From NCBI RefSeq assembly GCF_022012445.1, contig NZ_JAKLTS010000002.1, positions 248,001 through 312,000 of the forward strand: 64,000 nucleotides of DNA. Reading direction: 5' to 3'. The notes under the pieces are model-generated. The model searched no databases, was not told the DNA's origin, and saw only the letters and a program-made list of their open reading frames with translations. The stretch comes from Massilia sp. TS11 (GTDB lineage Bacteria > Pseudomonadota > Gammaproteobacteria > Burkholderiales > Burkholderiaceae_D). The position numbers and the translations under genes were made by a program. Positions 35,352-47,035 of the stretch are shown here, one piece after another (the first letter of the stretch is position 1; the number at the start of each line of letters is the position of its first letter).

Positions 35352-36346
35352 TCATCTCGCCCAACTGGATCGGCGACGCCGTCATGGCCCAGCCGCTGCT
35401 GGCGCGTCTGCGCGCGGCCGATCCGGACTGCCTGATCGACGTGCTGGCCCCGCCCGCCGTGGCCCCGGTCTGGCGCGCCGTGGCCGAAGTGGCCGAGGTG
35501 CTGACCACGCCGTTCCGCCACGGTCCGCTGCAGCTGCGCGAACGCTGGCGCTACGGGAAGGTGCTGCGCGCGCGCGGCTACGCGGCCGCCTATGTGCTGC
35601 CGAATACCCTCAAATATGCCTTGCTGCCCTGGTTCGCCGGGATCCGCCAGCGCGTTGGCTACAAGGGCGAATCGCGCTATGGCCTGATCAATGTGATGCA
35701 CCACGATGCGGTGCCGCCGCGCCCGATGGTGCCGTTCTACGCGGCCCTGGCCGAGGCGCCCGATGCGCCGCTGGCCGCCAGCCTGCCGCGCCCGCGCCTG
35801 GTGGTCGATCCGGTCGCCCAGGCGGCTGCCAAGGCCAAGGCCGGCCTCGCGCCCGGTCAGCCCTATGTGTGCTTCGCGCCGGGCGCGGAATTCGGCGGCG
35901 CCAAGCGCTGGCCGCCCGAACACTTCGCCCGCCTGGCCGCCGAGATCCAGGGCCAGGTGCTGCTGCTCGGTTCCCCCAAGGATGCCGATACCTGCGCCCA
36001 GATCCAGGGGCCGAATGTGCGCAGCCTGGCCGGCCAGACCACGCTCGATCAGGCCATCGCCCTGATCGCCGGCGCGCGCGCCATGGTCGCCAACGACTCC
36101 GGCCTGCTGCACGTGGCCGCCGCCCTGAACCGCCCGGTGCTCGGCCTGTACGGCCCGACCGATCCCGATCATGCGCCGCCGCTGGCCGAGCATGCGCTGG
36201 CGCTGTCGCTGCGCCTCGATTGCGCGCCCTGCCGCCAGCGCGAATGCCCGCTCGGCCACCAGAACTGCATGCGCGCGCTGCAGCCGCAGGCTGTGTGGCA
36301 GGCGCTCGACCCCTTGCTGCGGCTGGAGCCGCCGCCGCGCCCGTGA
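35336..36346 (+). CDS. waaF: ADP-heptose:LPS heptosyltransferase II
   Basis: 336 residues with the GT9 hallmarks of WaaF: the start RLLIISPNWIGDAVMAQPLL, YVLPNTLKYALLPWFAGIRQRVGY, the family motif PGAEFGGAKRWPPEHFA, and NDSGLLHVAAALNRPVLGLYGPTDP. It adds the second heptose to the inner core. It overlaps msbA by 16 nt and its TGA overlaps the GTG start of the next gene. Confidence 0.95.
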   Translation: MRRLLIISPNWIGDAVMAQPLLARLRAADPDCLIDVLAPPAVAPVWRAVAEVAEVLTTPFRHGPLQLRERWRYGKVLRARGYAAAYVLPNTLKYALLPWFAGIRQRVGYKGESRYGLINVMHHDAVPPRPMVPFYAALAEAPDAPLAASLPRPRLVVDPVAQAAAKAKAGLAPGQPYVCFAPGAEFGGAKRWPPEHFARLAAEIQGQVLLLGSPKDADTCAQIQGPNVRSLAGQTTLDQAIALIAGARAMVANDSGLLHVAAALNRPVLGLYGPTDPDHAPPLAEHALALSLRLDCAPCRQRECPLGHQNCMRALQPQAVWQALDPLLRLEPPPRP

Positions 36347-37032
36347 GCCGCAGCGGCCGTCTGTTCCAGCTGATGGACGTGCTGCGCGCGCACCGGCGTC
36401 CGGTCACGGCCGCCTATCTGGCCGAGCGCATGGGCGTCTCCGAACGCACCATCTACCGCGATCTGCGTATGCTCGCTGAACTGGGTGCGCCCGTCGATGG
36501 CGCCGCCGGTGTCGGCTTCCAGCTGCGCGCCGGTCTGTTCCTGCCGCCGCTGATGTTCAACGCCGACGAACTCGAAGCCCTGGTGCTGGGCGCGCGCTGG
36601 GTGCGCAAGCAGGGCGACCCGGAACTGGCGCAGGCGGCCGAACAGGTGCTGGCCAAGGTGGCCACGGCCAGCCCGCGCGACCTGCGCGAGCACCTGGCCC
36701 AGACCAGCCTGTGGGTGCCGGTGTTCGAGCAGCCGCACAGCGACCCCTTCGTGGCCCCGGCGCGGCGCGCCATCCGCGAGGAGCGCAAGCTGCGCATCGC
36801 CTACCGCGACGAGCAGGGACGCAGCAGCGAGCGCACCTTGTGGCCATTCGCACTCGCCTTCTTCCAGGGCAAGCGCCTGCTGGCCGCCTGGTGCGAGCTG
36901 CGCCAGGAGCGGCGCTACTTCCGCATCGACCGCATCGAACGCGCCGAGCTGCTGGACGAGCGCTATCCCGAGCGCCGCCAGGCCCTGCTGGCCGCCTGGC
37001 GCCAGCAGGAAGGCATCAGCGAAGACTCCTGA
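36343..37032 (+). CDS. WYL-domain transcriptional regulator (YafY/DeoR-type HTH)
   Basis: 229 residues. The N-terminal helix-turn-helix (RLFQLMDVLRAHRRPVTAAYL, then MGVSERTIYRDLRML) is followed by a WYL domain (about 85-225) whose IRIAYRDEQGRSSERTLWPFAL segment is the sensor core. WYL regulators respond to small or nucleic-acid ligands and often act as repressors. The GTG start at 36343 overlaps the waaF stop; the HTH would be truncated by the next in-frame ATG. The adjacent glutathione S-transferase gene is a possible target. Confidence 0.85.
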   Translation: MSRSGRLFQLMDVLRAHRRPVTAAYLAERMGVSERTIYRDLRMLAELGAPVDGAAGVGFQLRAGLFLPPLMFNADELEALVLGARWVRKQGDPELAQAAEQVLAKVATASPRDLREHLAQTSLWVPVFEQPHSDPFVAPARRAIREERKLRIAYRDEQGRSSERTLWPFALAFFQGKRLLAAWCELRQERRYFRIDRIERAELLDERYPERRQALLAAWRQQEGISEDS

Positions 37033-37090
37033 CAGAATCTGTCGCGCCCGGCCGCGAGAATGGAAGCCTCAACACCGCAAGGAGACTTCC

Positions 37091-37699
37091 ATGAAACTGT
37101 ACTACCACCCCGGTTCCGCCAATGCCCGCCGCGTACGTCTGGCCGCCCACGCCCTGGGCCTGCCGCTCGAGCTCGAATTCGTCGATCTGATGGACGCCGA
37201 TGCGCGCCGCCGCCTGCTGGAACTGAACCCCAACAACAAGGTGCCGGTGCTCGCCGACGACGGTTTTCTGCTGACCGAGTCGCACGCCATCATGCTCTAC
37301 CTGTGCGAGCGCGCCCCGGTCCAGAGCCTGCTGCCGGCTGGCCTGCAAGCGCGCGCCGACGTCACGCGCTGGCTGTTCTGGTCGGCCCAGCACTGGCAGC
37401 CGGCCGTCAGCATCCTGACCTGGGAGAACCTGTGGAAGCAGCGCACCGGCCGTGGCCCGGCCGACCTGAATGAACTGGCGCGCGGCGCCGCCCAGTTCAG
37501 CCAGTTCGCCCAGGTGCTCGAGCAGCAGCTGACGCGCCAGACCTGGGTCTGCGGCGACAGCCTCGGCCTGGCCGACTATGCGCTGGCGGCGGCCCTGAAT
37601 GTCTGGCGCGAGGCGCGCATTCCGCTCGAAGACTATCCGCACATCCTGGCCTGGTTCGGCCGGGTGGAAGCCAGCCCGGCCTGGCAGGCGACCGTCTGA
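37091..37699 (+). CDS. Glutathione S-transferase family protein
   Basis: 202 residues. The N-terminal thioredoxin-like domain starts MKLYYHPGSANARRVRLAAHALGLPLE and has NPNNKVPVLADDGFLLTESHAIMLYL, the cis-proline plus E-S glutathione-binding motif. The C-terminal helical domain follows. The serine in PGSANARR is the probable thiol-stabilising residue, as in theta/beta-like classes. AAGGAGA precedes the ATG. Substrate is unknown; co-localisation with a WYL regulator suggests a stress or detoxification role. Confidence 0.93.
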   Translation: MKLYYHPGSANARRVRLAAHALGLPLELEFVDLMDADARRRLLELNPNNKVPVLADDGFLLTESHAIMLYLCERAPVQSLLPAGLQARADVTRWLFWSAQHWQPAVSILTWENLWKQRTGRGPADLNELARGAAQFSQFAQVLEQQLTRQTWVCGDSLGLADYALAAALNVWREARIPLEDYPHILAWFGRVEASPAWQATV

Positions 37700-37708
37700 G
37701 GCAGCCGT

Positions 37709-39316
37709 TCAGGCGCTGACCAGCGCCAGTTGCGGGCGCGCTGCGGCCGGCGCTGGCGCCGCCGCGGGGGCGCTCAGGCGGAAGCGCTGGACCATCTGGC
37801 TGAGCTGATTGGCCTGGTCCTGCAAGGTCGCGGCCGCGGCGGCCGATTGTTCGACCAGGGCCGCGTTCTGCTGGGTCACGCTATCCATCTCGACGACCGC
37901 GTGGTTGATCTGGTCGATGCCGGCTTCCTGCTCGCCGCTCGAGCTGGCGATCTCGGCCATGATGGCGGTGACGCGCTGGATGCTGCTGACCACATCGGCC
38001 ATCGTCGCGCCGGCCTGGTGGACCAGGGCGCTGCCGTCATCGACCTTGGCGACCGAGTCGTCGATCAGGGCCTTGATCTCTTTGGCGGCGGCGGCCGAGC
38101 GCTGCGCCAGCGTGCGCACTTCGCCCGCCACGACCGCGAAGCCGCGCCCCTGCTCGCCGGCGCGTGCGGCTTCCACCGCCGCGTTCAGGGCCAGGATATT
38201 CGTTTGAAACGCGATCCCGTCGATGACGCTGATGATGTCGACGATGCGGCGCGCCGAGGCCTCGATCGCCGCCATCGTCGTCACCACCTGCGCCACCACC
38301 TGGCCGCCGCGCTCGGCGACCGCGCGCGCCGAGGTGGCCAGCGCATCGGCTTCGCGCGCATGGGCCGCGCTCTGTTTGACGGCGGCGGTCAGCTCCTCCA
38401 TCGAGGACGCCGTCTCTTCCAGCGAGCCGGCCTGGCGTTCGGTGCGCGCCGACAGGTCCATGCTGCCATTGGCGATCTCGCTGGTGCCGGTCAGGATCGA
38501 CTCGGTACCGCTGCGCACCTGGCTGACGATGGCCGACAGGCCGCCGTTCATGTCCTTCAATGCGGCCAGCAGCTGCGCCGTTTCGTCCTGGCCAACCACC
38601 TCGATCGATGCGCTCAGGTCGCCCTGGGCGACGTTTTCGGCGATGCGCACGGCGGCGCGCAGCGGCGGCACGATCGAGCGCACCACGAGCAGCGCGGTGA
38701 CGACCGACAGCAGCACGGCCAGCGCGCCCAGGCCGATCATCCAGCCGATGGTGGCCGCGCCCAGGGCCTTGGCTTCCTCGCCGAAGCGCACCAGACCATG
38801 GGCCTGGCCGTCGGCGAACTTCTCGATCGCCTGCAGGTAGTCGTTCTGGACTGGAATCAGCTCGCTCAGCAGCAGGGCGCTGGCGCCCGCGCTGTCGCCG
38901 GCGCGGATCAGGGCCAGCACGCGTTCTTCCTGCTGCAGGAAGCGGCTGCGCGCCGCCTGCATGGCGCGCAGGGCGGCCTTGCCTTCATCGGTGTGGACGC
39001 TGGCGTCGAGCTGCTCGAGTGCGCGGGCGATCTGGGGCACGGAGGCCGCGATCTTGTCCAGTTCGGCGCGCACGACGCCTGGATCGGTGGCGATGATGGC
39101 CGTGCGCAGGGCCCGGCTCTGACGGTTGACTTCGTTTTCGATCGTATGCGCCGCCGTGACCTTGACGAAGCGGTCGTGCACGATGATGTCGGTGCTGCCA
39201 TCGATGCTGTGCATGCCGCGCACGCCGATCAGAATGATGATGAGCAGGAGCGCGACCAGGGCGGCGAAGGCCAGGCTCAGACGGCTGCCGATTTTCAAGT
39301 TCAGAAGCAATGGCAT
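37709..39316 (-). CDS. Methyl-accepting chemotaxis protein (Tar-type topology)
   Basis: 535 residues. Membrane helix 1 (about 12-33), a periplasmic four-helix-bundle sensor (about 34-185), helix 2 (about 190-212), HAMP (213-265) and a long signalling domain with the hairpin tip [35 protein letters not shown]. The C-terminus (PQLALVSA) lacks a CheR/CheB-binding NWETF-type pentapeptide, so it probably depends on other receptors for adaptation. GAGGT lies before the ATG at 39316. The ligand is not predictable. Confidence 0.93.
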   Translation of the reverse strand: MPLLLNLKIGSRLSLAFAALVALLLIIILIGVRGMHSIDGSTDIIVHDRFVKVTAAHTIENEVNRQSRALRTAIIATDPGVVRAELDKIAASVPQIARALEQLDASVHTDEGKAALRAMQAARSRFLQQEERVLALIRAGDSAGASALLLSELIPVQNDYLQAIEKFADGQAHGLVRFGEEAKALGAATIGWMIGLGALAVLLSVVTALLVVRSIVPPLRAAVRIAENVAQGDLSASIEVVGQDETAQLLAALKDMNGGLSAIVSQVRSGTESILTGTSEIANGSMDLSARTERQAGSLEETASSMEELTAAVKQSAAHAREADALATSARAVAERGGQVVAQVVTTMAAIEASARRIVDIISVIDGIAFQTNILALNAAVEAARAGEQGRGFAVVAGEVRTLAQRSAAAAKEIKALIDDSVAKVDDGSALVHQAGATMADVVSSIQRVTAIMAEIASSSGEQEAGIDQINHAVVEMDSVTQQNAALVEQSAAAAATLQDQANQLSQMVQRFRLSAPAAAPAPAAARPQLALVSA

Positions 39317-39467
39317 GATGACCTCACGGTGAATGCTGGTAATGCGCACTGAACAACAGAGCAGAGCGACGGACGCTCGCGGAAAAATCGGCGTCAGTGT
39401 AGGATGCTTGTAATTGATTGTAAAGAATTACAACTAGCGTGTCGGTTTGACATCGTTGCAACAGGGC

Positions 39468-39498
39468 TTGACGCGCCAACCGGGTTTTTGATTACAAT
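39468..39498 (+). promoter_or_regulatory. Predicted promoter of tRNA-Ala
   Basis: TTGACG (39468-39473) and TACAAT (39493-39498) with a 19-nt spacer, 11 nt before the mature tRNA. Both boxes are one mismatch from consensus but the spacer is longer than ideal. Confidence 0.5.
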
Positions 39499-39509
39499 GA
39501 GGCGCTGTT

Positions 39510-39585
<76 letters not shown>

Positions 39586-39660
39586 AGCCCGGCTAGGCAT
39601 GCCGCTGAGGCCCGCGTGGCGGGCTGAGTTGGCCGCGCTCTGGATAATTTTTGTAAATGC

Positions 39661-42600
39661 ATGCCGATGAACGCCCCGCCCCCCATTCAGTACGCCGACC
39701 TGGTCGACCTCGACAAGCTGCAGGCGCTGATGCAGAGCTTCCATCGGGTGATCGGGATCGCCAATGCGGTCATCGACACGAATGGCGTGGTGCTGGCGCA
39801 GGCGGGCTGGCAGCGCGCATGCCAGGACTTCCATCGCAAAAATCCCGAGACCTGTAGCCGCTGCATCGCCAGCGATACGGCGCTGGCCCAGCGCATGACG
39901 CGCGGCGAGCCATATGCCGTCTACAACTGCCTGAATGGCCTGGTCGATACGGCCGCTCCGATCATCGTCGACGGCGTGCACGTGGCGAATGTGTTCACCG
40001 GCCAGTTCCTGACCCAGCCGCCCGACATGGAGGCCTTCCGCCAGCGCGCCAAGGCCGCTGGGTTCGATGAGGTCCACTACCTGTCCGCCATCGCTGAAGT
40101 GCCGGTGGTGCCGGTCGAGCGTGTCGAAGCCGTGACCAGCCTGTACGCGCAGCTGGCCTCGATGTTGGCCGACAATGGCATGGACCGCCTGCGCCAGCAG
40201 CAATCGGCCGATCATCTGCGCCGCCTGAACGCGGAGCTGGAAACCCGCATCGCCGCCCGCACCGAAGAACTGGCCAAGAGCGAGCAGCGCCTGCGCGCCA
40301 GCATCGAAGCCTCGCCGGTGCCGACCGCGATGTTCACCTTGAGCCAGCGCGTCACCTATCTGAACGCCGCCTTCGTGCGCACCTTCGGCTACACGCTCGA
40401 GGATGTGCCCACGCTCGACGCCTGGTGGGGCCGCGCCTACCCCGATCCGGCCTACCGCGCGCAGGTGCGCCAGACCTGGGAGGCGCGCCTGGCCGAATCG
40501 GACCGCCTGCAGCACCCGTTCCAGCCGATGCGGGTAAATATCACCTGCAAGGACGGCAGCGTGCGCGTGATCGAGGGCGAAGCGGCCGTCGTCGGCGAGG
40601 ACAGCAAGCTGCTGCGCCTGGTCGTGTTCCATGACATCACCGAGCTGCTCAAGGCCACCGAGGCCCAGACGCGTTCGGAGTCCAAGCTGCGCGCGCTGTA
40701 TGAAAGCTCGACCGACGCCATCATGCTGCTCGACGGCGATAACTTCCTCGATTGCAATGGCGCCACCCTGTCGGTGTTTGGACTGCCATCGAAGGAAGCC
40801 TTCTGCCGCCTGCATCCGGAGGACTTGTCGGCGCCGGCGCAGCCGGGCGGGGGCGATCCGCAGGCCTTGTCGCGCCAGTACATCGACGAAGCTTTTACCA
40901 AGGGCAGCAGCCATTTTGAATGGACGCTGCAGCGCCTCGACGACGGCCGCCACTTCGTCGCCGATGTGAAGCTCAGCCGCCTGGAACTCGACGGCCGCCC
41001 GATGTTGCAGGGTATCGTGCGCGATATCACCGAGAAGAAGCGCGCCGAATGGGAAATGGCCTCGCAGAAGGCGCTGCTGCAGACGATCCTTGACAAGAGC
41101 CCCGTCAGTGTCGGCATCAGCGTCAACGACACCATGCGCTTTGTGAACCGCAAGTGCGCCGAAACCTTCGGCATCCAGTCCGGCGATGATGCGCGCCAGC
41201 TTTTCGTCGATCTGCAGGCGCGCAGCGCGATTCTGGATGTGCTGGCGCGCGAAGGCATCGCGCAGAACCGCGAAATCCGCATGTACGACAAGCAGCGCCA
41301 GGTGCGCGACATGCGCGCCACCTATATGCCGATCACCTATGAGGGCGAGACGGGCGTGCTGAGCTGGATCGAGGACATTACCGAACAGAAGGCCAGCGCG
41401 CGCCTGATCGCCCAGCAGCAGGAGGCGACCCAGAAGCTGATCGATTCCAGCCCGGTCGGGATGGCCTTCACGACCAATGGCGTGTTCAGCTACGCGAATC
41501 CGGCCTTCCGCGCGATGTTCGACATTGCCCCCGGCGACCAGGCTGAGGCCATCTACCTGCGTCCCGAAGACCGCGCCGGCCTGATGGAGCGCATCCGGCG
41601 CGATGGCGTCGTCAGCGGTTGCGAGATGCGCCTGCGCGGCGCCGGCGGCGCCGAGCGCGACATGCTGATGACCTATGTGCCGTTTGTGCACGGCGGGGCC
41701 GAAGGCCTGATGGGTTGGGCCATCGACATCAGCGAGCGCAAGCAGGCCGAGCGCGCCATCAGCGAATCGAAGGAGCGGCTGGAAGCGGCCGCCTCGGCCG
41801 GCATCGTCGGCGTCTGGGACTGGGACATCGTCAGCAACAAGCTGGTCTGGGACAAGGTGATGTACCGCCTGTACGGCATCAACGAACAGGACTTCAGCGG
41901 CGCCTACGAAGCCTGGAGCGCGACCGTCCATCCGGACGACCGGCCCCGTCTGGAGCAAGAAATTCAGGCCGCCCTGCGCGGCGAGCGCGACTACTGCGCC
42001 GAATTCCGCGTGATCTGGCCGGACGCTTCGCTGCGCTATCTGAAGGCGGTCTCGCACACCAGCTTTGACGCCCACGGCCGGCCGCTGCGCATGGTCGGCG
42101 TGAACTATGACCTGACCGAGCAGAAAACCATCCAGCAGCAGCTCGACCAGATGGCCTATTACGACCGTCTGACCAGCCTGCCCAACCGGCGCCTGCTGGA
42201 AGACCGCATGGAGCAGGCCATTGGCCGCGCCCAGCGCGAGGCGCGCCGCCTGGCCCTGCTGTTTATCGACCTCGACAAGTTCAAGCAGGTCAATGATGTG
42301 CACGGCCACGATGCCGGCGACTGGCTGTTGCGGGACGTGGCCTCCCGCCTGCTGAGCTGCCTGCGCGGTTCGGATACGGCCGCGCGCATCGGCGGCGACG
42401 AATTCATCGTGCTGCTGCCGAATGCCGATCTGGTGACCGACGCGCTCCAGGTGGCCGAGCGCATCCGGCAGGCGCTCGAGCGCCCGTTTGTCATGCCAAA
42501 CGGCACCGTACTCGATATTTCTTCAAGCATTGGCGTCGCGATCTACCCCGATCACGCCGACAATGCGCGCGATCTGCTCAAATATGGCGACGAGGCCATG

Positions 42601-43086
42601 TACGATGCCAAGCGCGGCGGGCGCAATGCCGTGGTGCTGTTTGCCGGTGCCCAGCAAGTGCCGGGCCTGGTCGCGATCAAAGGCGATTCCCTGGTGCGTC
42701 TGCGCTGGACCACGGCCTTTGCAAGCGGGAATCCGAGCATCGACGAAGAACACCAGGAACTGCTGAGCCAGGCGAATTCCCTGCTGAACCTGGCGGCCCA
42801 TGTCGAGACCAGCCCGCAGGCCTTCAATGCCGCCTTCGGGGCCTTCGTGGCCTTCCTGTCCAAGCATTTCGCCGACGAGGAGGCGCTGCTGGCCTCGCTA
42901 GGCTACCGGGGCCAGGCCGAACACGCGGCCCAGCACCATGCCCTGGTCAGCCGCGCGATTGCCCTGCGCGAGGCCAGCGAGGCCGGTTCACTCTCCGTCA
43001 GCGCGCTGATCGAATTCCTCGTCACCGAGGTCGTCAGCCGCCACCTGCTTTCCGAAGACAAGAAATTCTTCGACCTGTTCCGCTGA
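39661..43086 (+). CDS. Diguanylate cyclase with PocR, multiple PAS and C-terminal hemerythrin domains
   Basis: 1141 residues, apparently soluble. A PocR ligand-binding domain (about 8-165, with CSRCIASD and NVFTGQFLTQPP) is followed by a short coiled coil and about five PAS modules (215-830). The GGDEF domain has an intact active site (G911-F915) and an upstream RxxD inhibitory site (R902-D905), so it should make c-di-GMP and be product-inhibited. The C-terminal hemerythrin domain (1015-1141) keeps the di-iron ligand pattern: H1031, H1069-x3-E1073, EHAAQHH and a late H-x4-D. Oxygen or redox input to c-di-GMP is therefore likely. No EAL domain is present. Confidence 0.93.
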   Translation: MPMNAPPPIQYADLVDLDKLQALMQSFHRVIGIANAVIDTNGVVLAQAGWQRACQDFHRKNPETCSRCIASDTALAQRMTRGEPYAVYNCLNGLVDTAAPIIVDGVHVANVFTGQFLTQPPDMEAFRQRAKAAGFDEVHYLSAIAEVPVVPVERVEAVTSLYAQLASMLADNGMDRLRQQQSADHLRRLNAELETRIAARTEELAKSEQRLRASIEASPVPTAMFTLSQRVTYLNAAFVRTFGYTLEDVPTLDAWWGRAYPDPAYRAQVRQTWEARLAESDRLQHPFQPMRVNITCKDGSVRVIEGEAAVVGEDSKLLRLVVFHDITELLKATEAQTRSESKLRALYESSTDAIMLLDGDNFLDCNGATLSVFGLPSKEAFCRLHPEDLSAPAQPGGGDPQALSRQYIDEAFTKGSSHFEWTLQRLDDGRHFVADVKLSRLELDGRPMLQGIVRDITEKKRAEWEMASQKALLQTILDKSPVSVGISVNDTMRFVNRKCAETFGIQSGDDARQLFVDLQARSAILDVLAREGIAQNREIRMYDKQRQVRDMRATYMPITYEGETGVLSWIEDITEQKASARLIAQQQEATQKLIDSSPVGMAFTTNGVFSYANPAFRAMFDIAPGDQAEAIYLRPEDRAGLMERIRRDGVVSGCEMRLRGAGGAERDMLMTYVPFVHGGAEGLMGWAIDISERKQAERAISESKERLEAAASAGIVGVWDWDIVSNKLVWDKVMYRLYGINEQDFSGAYEAWSATVHPDDRPRLEQEIQAALRGERDYCAEFRVIWPDASLRYLKAVSHTSFDAHGRPLRMVGVNYDLTEQKTIQQQLDQMAYYDRLTSLPNRRLLEDRMEQAIGRAQREARRLALLFIDLDKFKQVNDVHGHDAGDWLLRDVASRLLSCLRGSDTAARIGGDEFIVLLPNADLVTDALQVAERIRQALERPFVMPNGTVLDISSSIGVAIYPDHADNARDLLKYGDEAMYDAKRGGRNAVVLFAGAQQVPGLVAIKGDSLVRLRWTTAFASGNPSIDEEHQELLSQANSLLNLAAHVETSPQAFNAAFGAFVAFLSKHFADEEALLASLGYRGQAEHAAQHHALVSRAIALREASEAGSLSVSALIEFLVTEVVSRHLLSEDKKFFDLFR

Positions 43087-43088
43087 GA

Positions 43089-44015
43089 TCAGTGTTTGAG
43101 TTTCGCGGCGACCGGGGCCAGGTACTGGATCAGACCGCGCGTATAGGCCTCATAGCCGGGCGCGCACAGGGCCGTGGCGGCCTTGCTGCCTTTGTTGCGG
43201 TGGGCCTCGAGATCGCGCTCCAGCATTTTCGAGACGCCGCCTGACATCTGGTCCGGATAGGGCGTCTGGTAGATGCGGTGCAGTTCGCGCGTATTCGCTT
43301 CCAGCAGGCTCAGCATGTCGGTTTCGATCTTGCCCAGGCGCGCCAGGACCTCGTTCTCGGGCATCGGCGCCGACCAGTGGTAGCGCACCGCCTGCATCAT
43401 CTCGCTGTCGACCTTCTGGCCGATCATCTTGGCATAGGCCTCAGGACTGGCGTAGTTGGCGCGGTTTTCGACCAGGATGCGGGTCAGGATGCGGTCTTGC
43501 TCGGCATTGTTCTCGGCCAGTTGCGGCATGCGCGCGCGGCCTTGCGGAACCAGGTTCAGCGCGCGCTCGCAGCTCTCGAGCGTGTTGTTGTCGACGAAGC
43601 TGTTGCTGCGTTTCTGCTCGAATTCCGCGCGCAGCGTGTTCAGCGTCTGGTTCCAGCGCGCGAGCATGCGGTCGTGGGCCTCGGCCACATGGGCGATGTA
43701 GGCCTGAACTTTCGGAAAGGCCGCCGCGTAGTCGGCCTCGGCCTTGCCCCATTCGCCGCCGCCGCTGGCCTCGGGCGGCGATTCCTGCTTCTGCGATTCG
43801 TTCATCTTGGCCATCATCATGTCGATTTCGGCCTTGCCCAGGCGGCTGACCATGGCTTCGAGCTGCGGGCGGACCATGGCGCGCTGCTCGGCCGGCACCT
43901 GGGCCAGCATCTTGTTGAGCGCCGCTTGCTGATAGGGCGTCAGGCTGGCCGCCTGGGCGCTGAGGGCGATGCAGAACAGCGCTGCCGCAGCGCCAGGAGA
44001 GAATCGGTATGCCAT
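43089..44015 (-). CDS. Secreted protein of unknown function
   Basis: 308 residues with a signal peptide (cleavage after ALSAQA). The mature part is helical and charged, with an N-terminal LTPYQQAALNKMLAQVPAEQ stretch, a central four-helix-like region and two cysteines (ESCERAL and ALCAPGYEAY) that could form a disulfide. I do not recognise the family. The start at 44015 is chosen because it opens directly into the signal peptide; a TTG four codons earlier is less likely. It lies tail-to-tail with the diguanylate cyclase gene, 2 nt apart. Confidence 0.75.
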   Translation of the reverse strand: MAYRFSPGAAAALFCIALSAQAASLTPYQQAALNKMLAQVPAEQRAMVRPQLEAMVSRLGKAEIDMMMAKMNESQKQESPPEASGGGEWGKAEADYAAAFPKVQAYIAHVAEAHDRMLARWNQTLNTLRAEFEQKRSNSFVDNNTLESCERALNLVPQGRARMPQLAENNAEQDRILTRILVENRANYASPEAYAKMIGQKVDSEMMQAVRYHWSAPMPENEVLARLGKIETDMLSLLEANTRELHRIYQTPYPDQMSGGVSKMLERDLEAHRNKGSKAATALCAPGYEAYTRGLIQYLAPVAAKLKH

Positions 44016-44094
44016 ATGCGTGACCAAAAAGCTCGCAGTGTAAATCGCTCTTTGTCCGCAAATTCAGTGAATTTGTATCGAAACGGGCCGGCGC

Positions 44095-45558
<1,464 letters not shown>

Positions 45559-45662
45559 ACGGCCATGATACACGGGCCTCCGCGTATGTATGCGATTCCG
45601 GGAACTTTCCGTGGCGCTCGCTGGAATAGGCGCTTTGATCACAACGAGAGAGAGTCAACAGC

Positions 45663-47024
45663 ATGCGAATTCAAGTCTGGGCGGCCGTGCTGGCGCTGGC
45701 GGTCTGCGCTGCGCCGGTGCAAGCGGCCGATGTGCAAGCCATCCTCAAGGAACGCGTCGATACGGCGCGCCGCGGTGTCGGCCTGGTGGTCGGCGAACTC
45801 GATGCCCAGGGCGCGCGCATCACAGCCTATGGCAAGACGGCTGCCGATGGCGTGGCCGTCGATGGCGACACCCTGTTCGAAGTCGGTTCGGTCAGCAAGG
45901 TCTTCACCGCCACGCTGCTGGCCGACATGGTCCGGCGCGGCGAAGTGCGGCTGGACGAACCGATCAGCGGCCTGCTGCCGGCCGGCGTCAAGGCGCCGAG
46001 CCGCAATGGCAAGGAGATCACCCTGGCCGACCTGGCTAGCCACCGCTCCGGCCTGCCGCGCCTGCCCGACAATATGGCGCCCAAGGACCGGCGTAATCCG
46101 TATGCCGACTATGGCCCGGAACAGCTGTACGCGTTTCTGAACTCCCACACGCTGGCGCGCGAGCCGGGTGAGAAGTATGAATATTCGAACCTCGGCGCGG
46201 GTCTGCTCGGCCATCTGCTGTCTCTGCGTGCGGGCAAGCCCTACGCCCAGCTGCTGAAGGAGCGCATTTTCGATCCGCTCGGCATGCAGGACACGACCGT
46301 GGTTTTGAGCCCGGCGCTGGCCGCGCGCATGGCGCGTGGGCACGACCCGATGCTGCGCCCGACCGCGAACTGGGACATGGACGCGCTGGCCGGCGCCGGC
46401 GCCGTGCGCTCGACGGTCAAGGACATGCTGAAATTCCTGGCCGCCGAGATGGGCCTGAAACCGGCGCCGGTGTCCCTGGCCGCGGCCATGCAGGACACGC
46501 AGGCGGCGCGCGCGGCGGCTGGCAGCGAGGCTATGCAGATCGGCCTCGGCTGGCACATCCTGCAGCGCAATGGCCTGAGTCATGTGTGGCACAACGGCCA
46601 GAGCGGCGGCTTCCACAGTTTCATCGGCTTCGACAAGGCCGCGCAGAAGGGCGTGGTGGTGCTGGGGAATGCGGCGAATGATTACGATGATATCGGGCGC
46701 CATCTGCTGAGCGAGACCTTCCCGCTGGCGAAGGCGGAGCCGCCGCCGGTGGCGATCACGCTCACGCCGGCCCAGCTGGACGCGTATGTGGGCCGCTATC
46801 AGATTGTCGAGAAGGTGTTCATCGAGGTCACGCGCGAGGGCGAGCGCCTGTTCATGCAGGTGACCAATCAGAGCAAGGTGCCCTTGCAGGCCAAGTCCGA
46901 TGGCGAGTTCTTCCTCGGTAGCGGCGAGGTGAAGTTGGTGTTCGAGAAGGATGCGGGCGGAAAGATCGTGGCCGCCAGCCTGCGCCAGGGCCCGCGCGAG
47001 AACAAGGCCAAGCGGGTGGAGTGA
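45663..47024 (+). CDS. Serine hydrolase, beta-lactamase/class C-type fold, secreted
   Basis: 453 residues with a signal peptide (cleavage after APVQA). The active-site motif S76-V-S-K79 is followed by the Tyr motif YEYSNLGAGLLG and the third motif HNG in VWHNGQSGGFHSF. A C-terminal beta domain (about 365-453) resembles the DUF3471-type region of beta-lactamase-related esterases and D-aminopeptidases. It may be an AmpC-like beta-lactamase, a carboxypeptidase or an esterase; sequence alone does not decide. It is inserted in the otherwise conserved maf-rng interval, divergent from rng. Confidence 0.9.
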   Translation: MRIQVWAAVLALAVCAAPVQAADVQAILKERVDTARRGVGLVVGELDAQGARITAYGKTAADGVAVDGDTLFEVGSVSKVFTATLLADMVRRGEVRLDEPISGLLPAGVKAPSRNGKEITLADLASHRSGLPRLPDNMAPKDRRNPYADYGPEQLYAFLNSHTLAREPGEKYEYSNLGAGLLGHLLSLRAGKPYAQLLKERIFDPLGMQDTTVVLSPALAARMARGHDPMLRPTANWDMDALAGAGAVRSTVKDMLKFLAAEMGLKPAPVSLAAAMQDTQAARAAAGSEAMQIGLGWHILQRNGLSHVWHNGQSGGFHSFIGFDKAAQKGVVVLGNAANDYDDIGRHLLSETFPLAKAEPPPVAITLTPAQLDAYVGRYQIVEKVFIEVTREGERLFMQVTNQSKVPLQAKSDGEFFLGSGEVKLVFEKDAGGKIVAASLRQGPRENKAKRVE

Positions 47025-47035
47025 GGCGCATCGGG

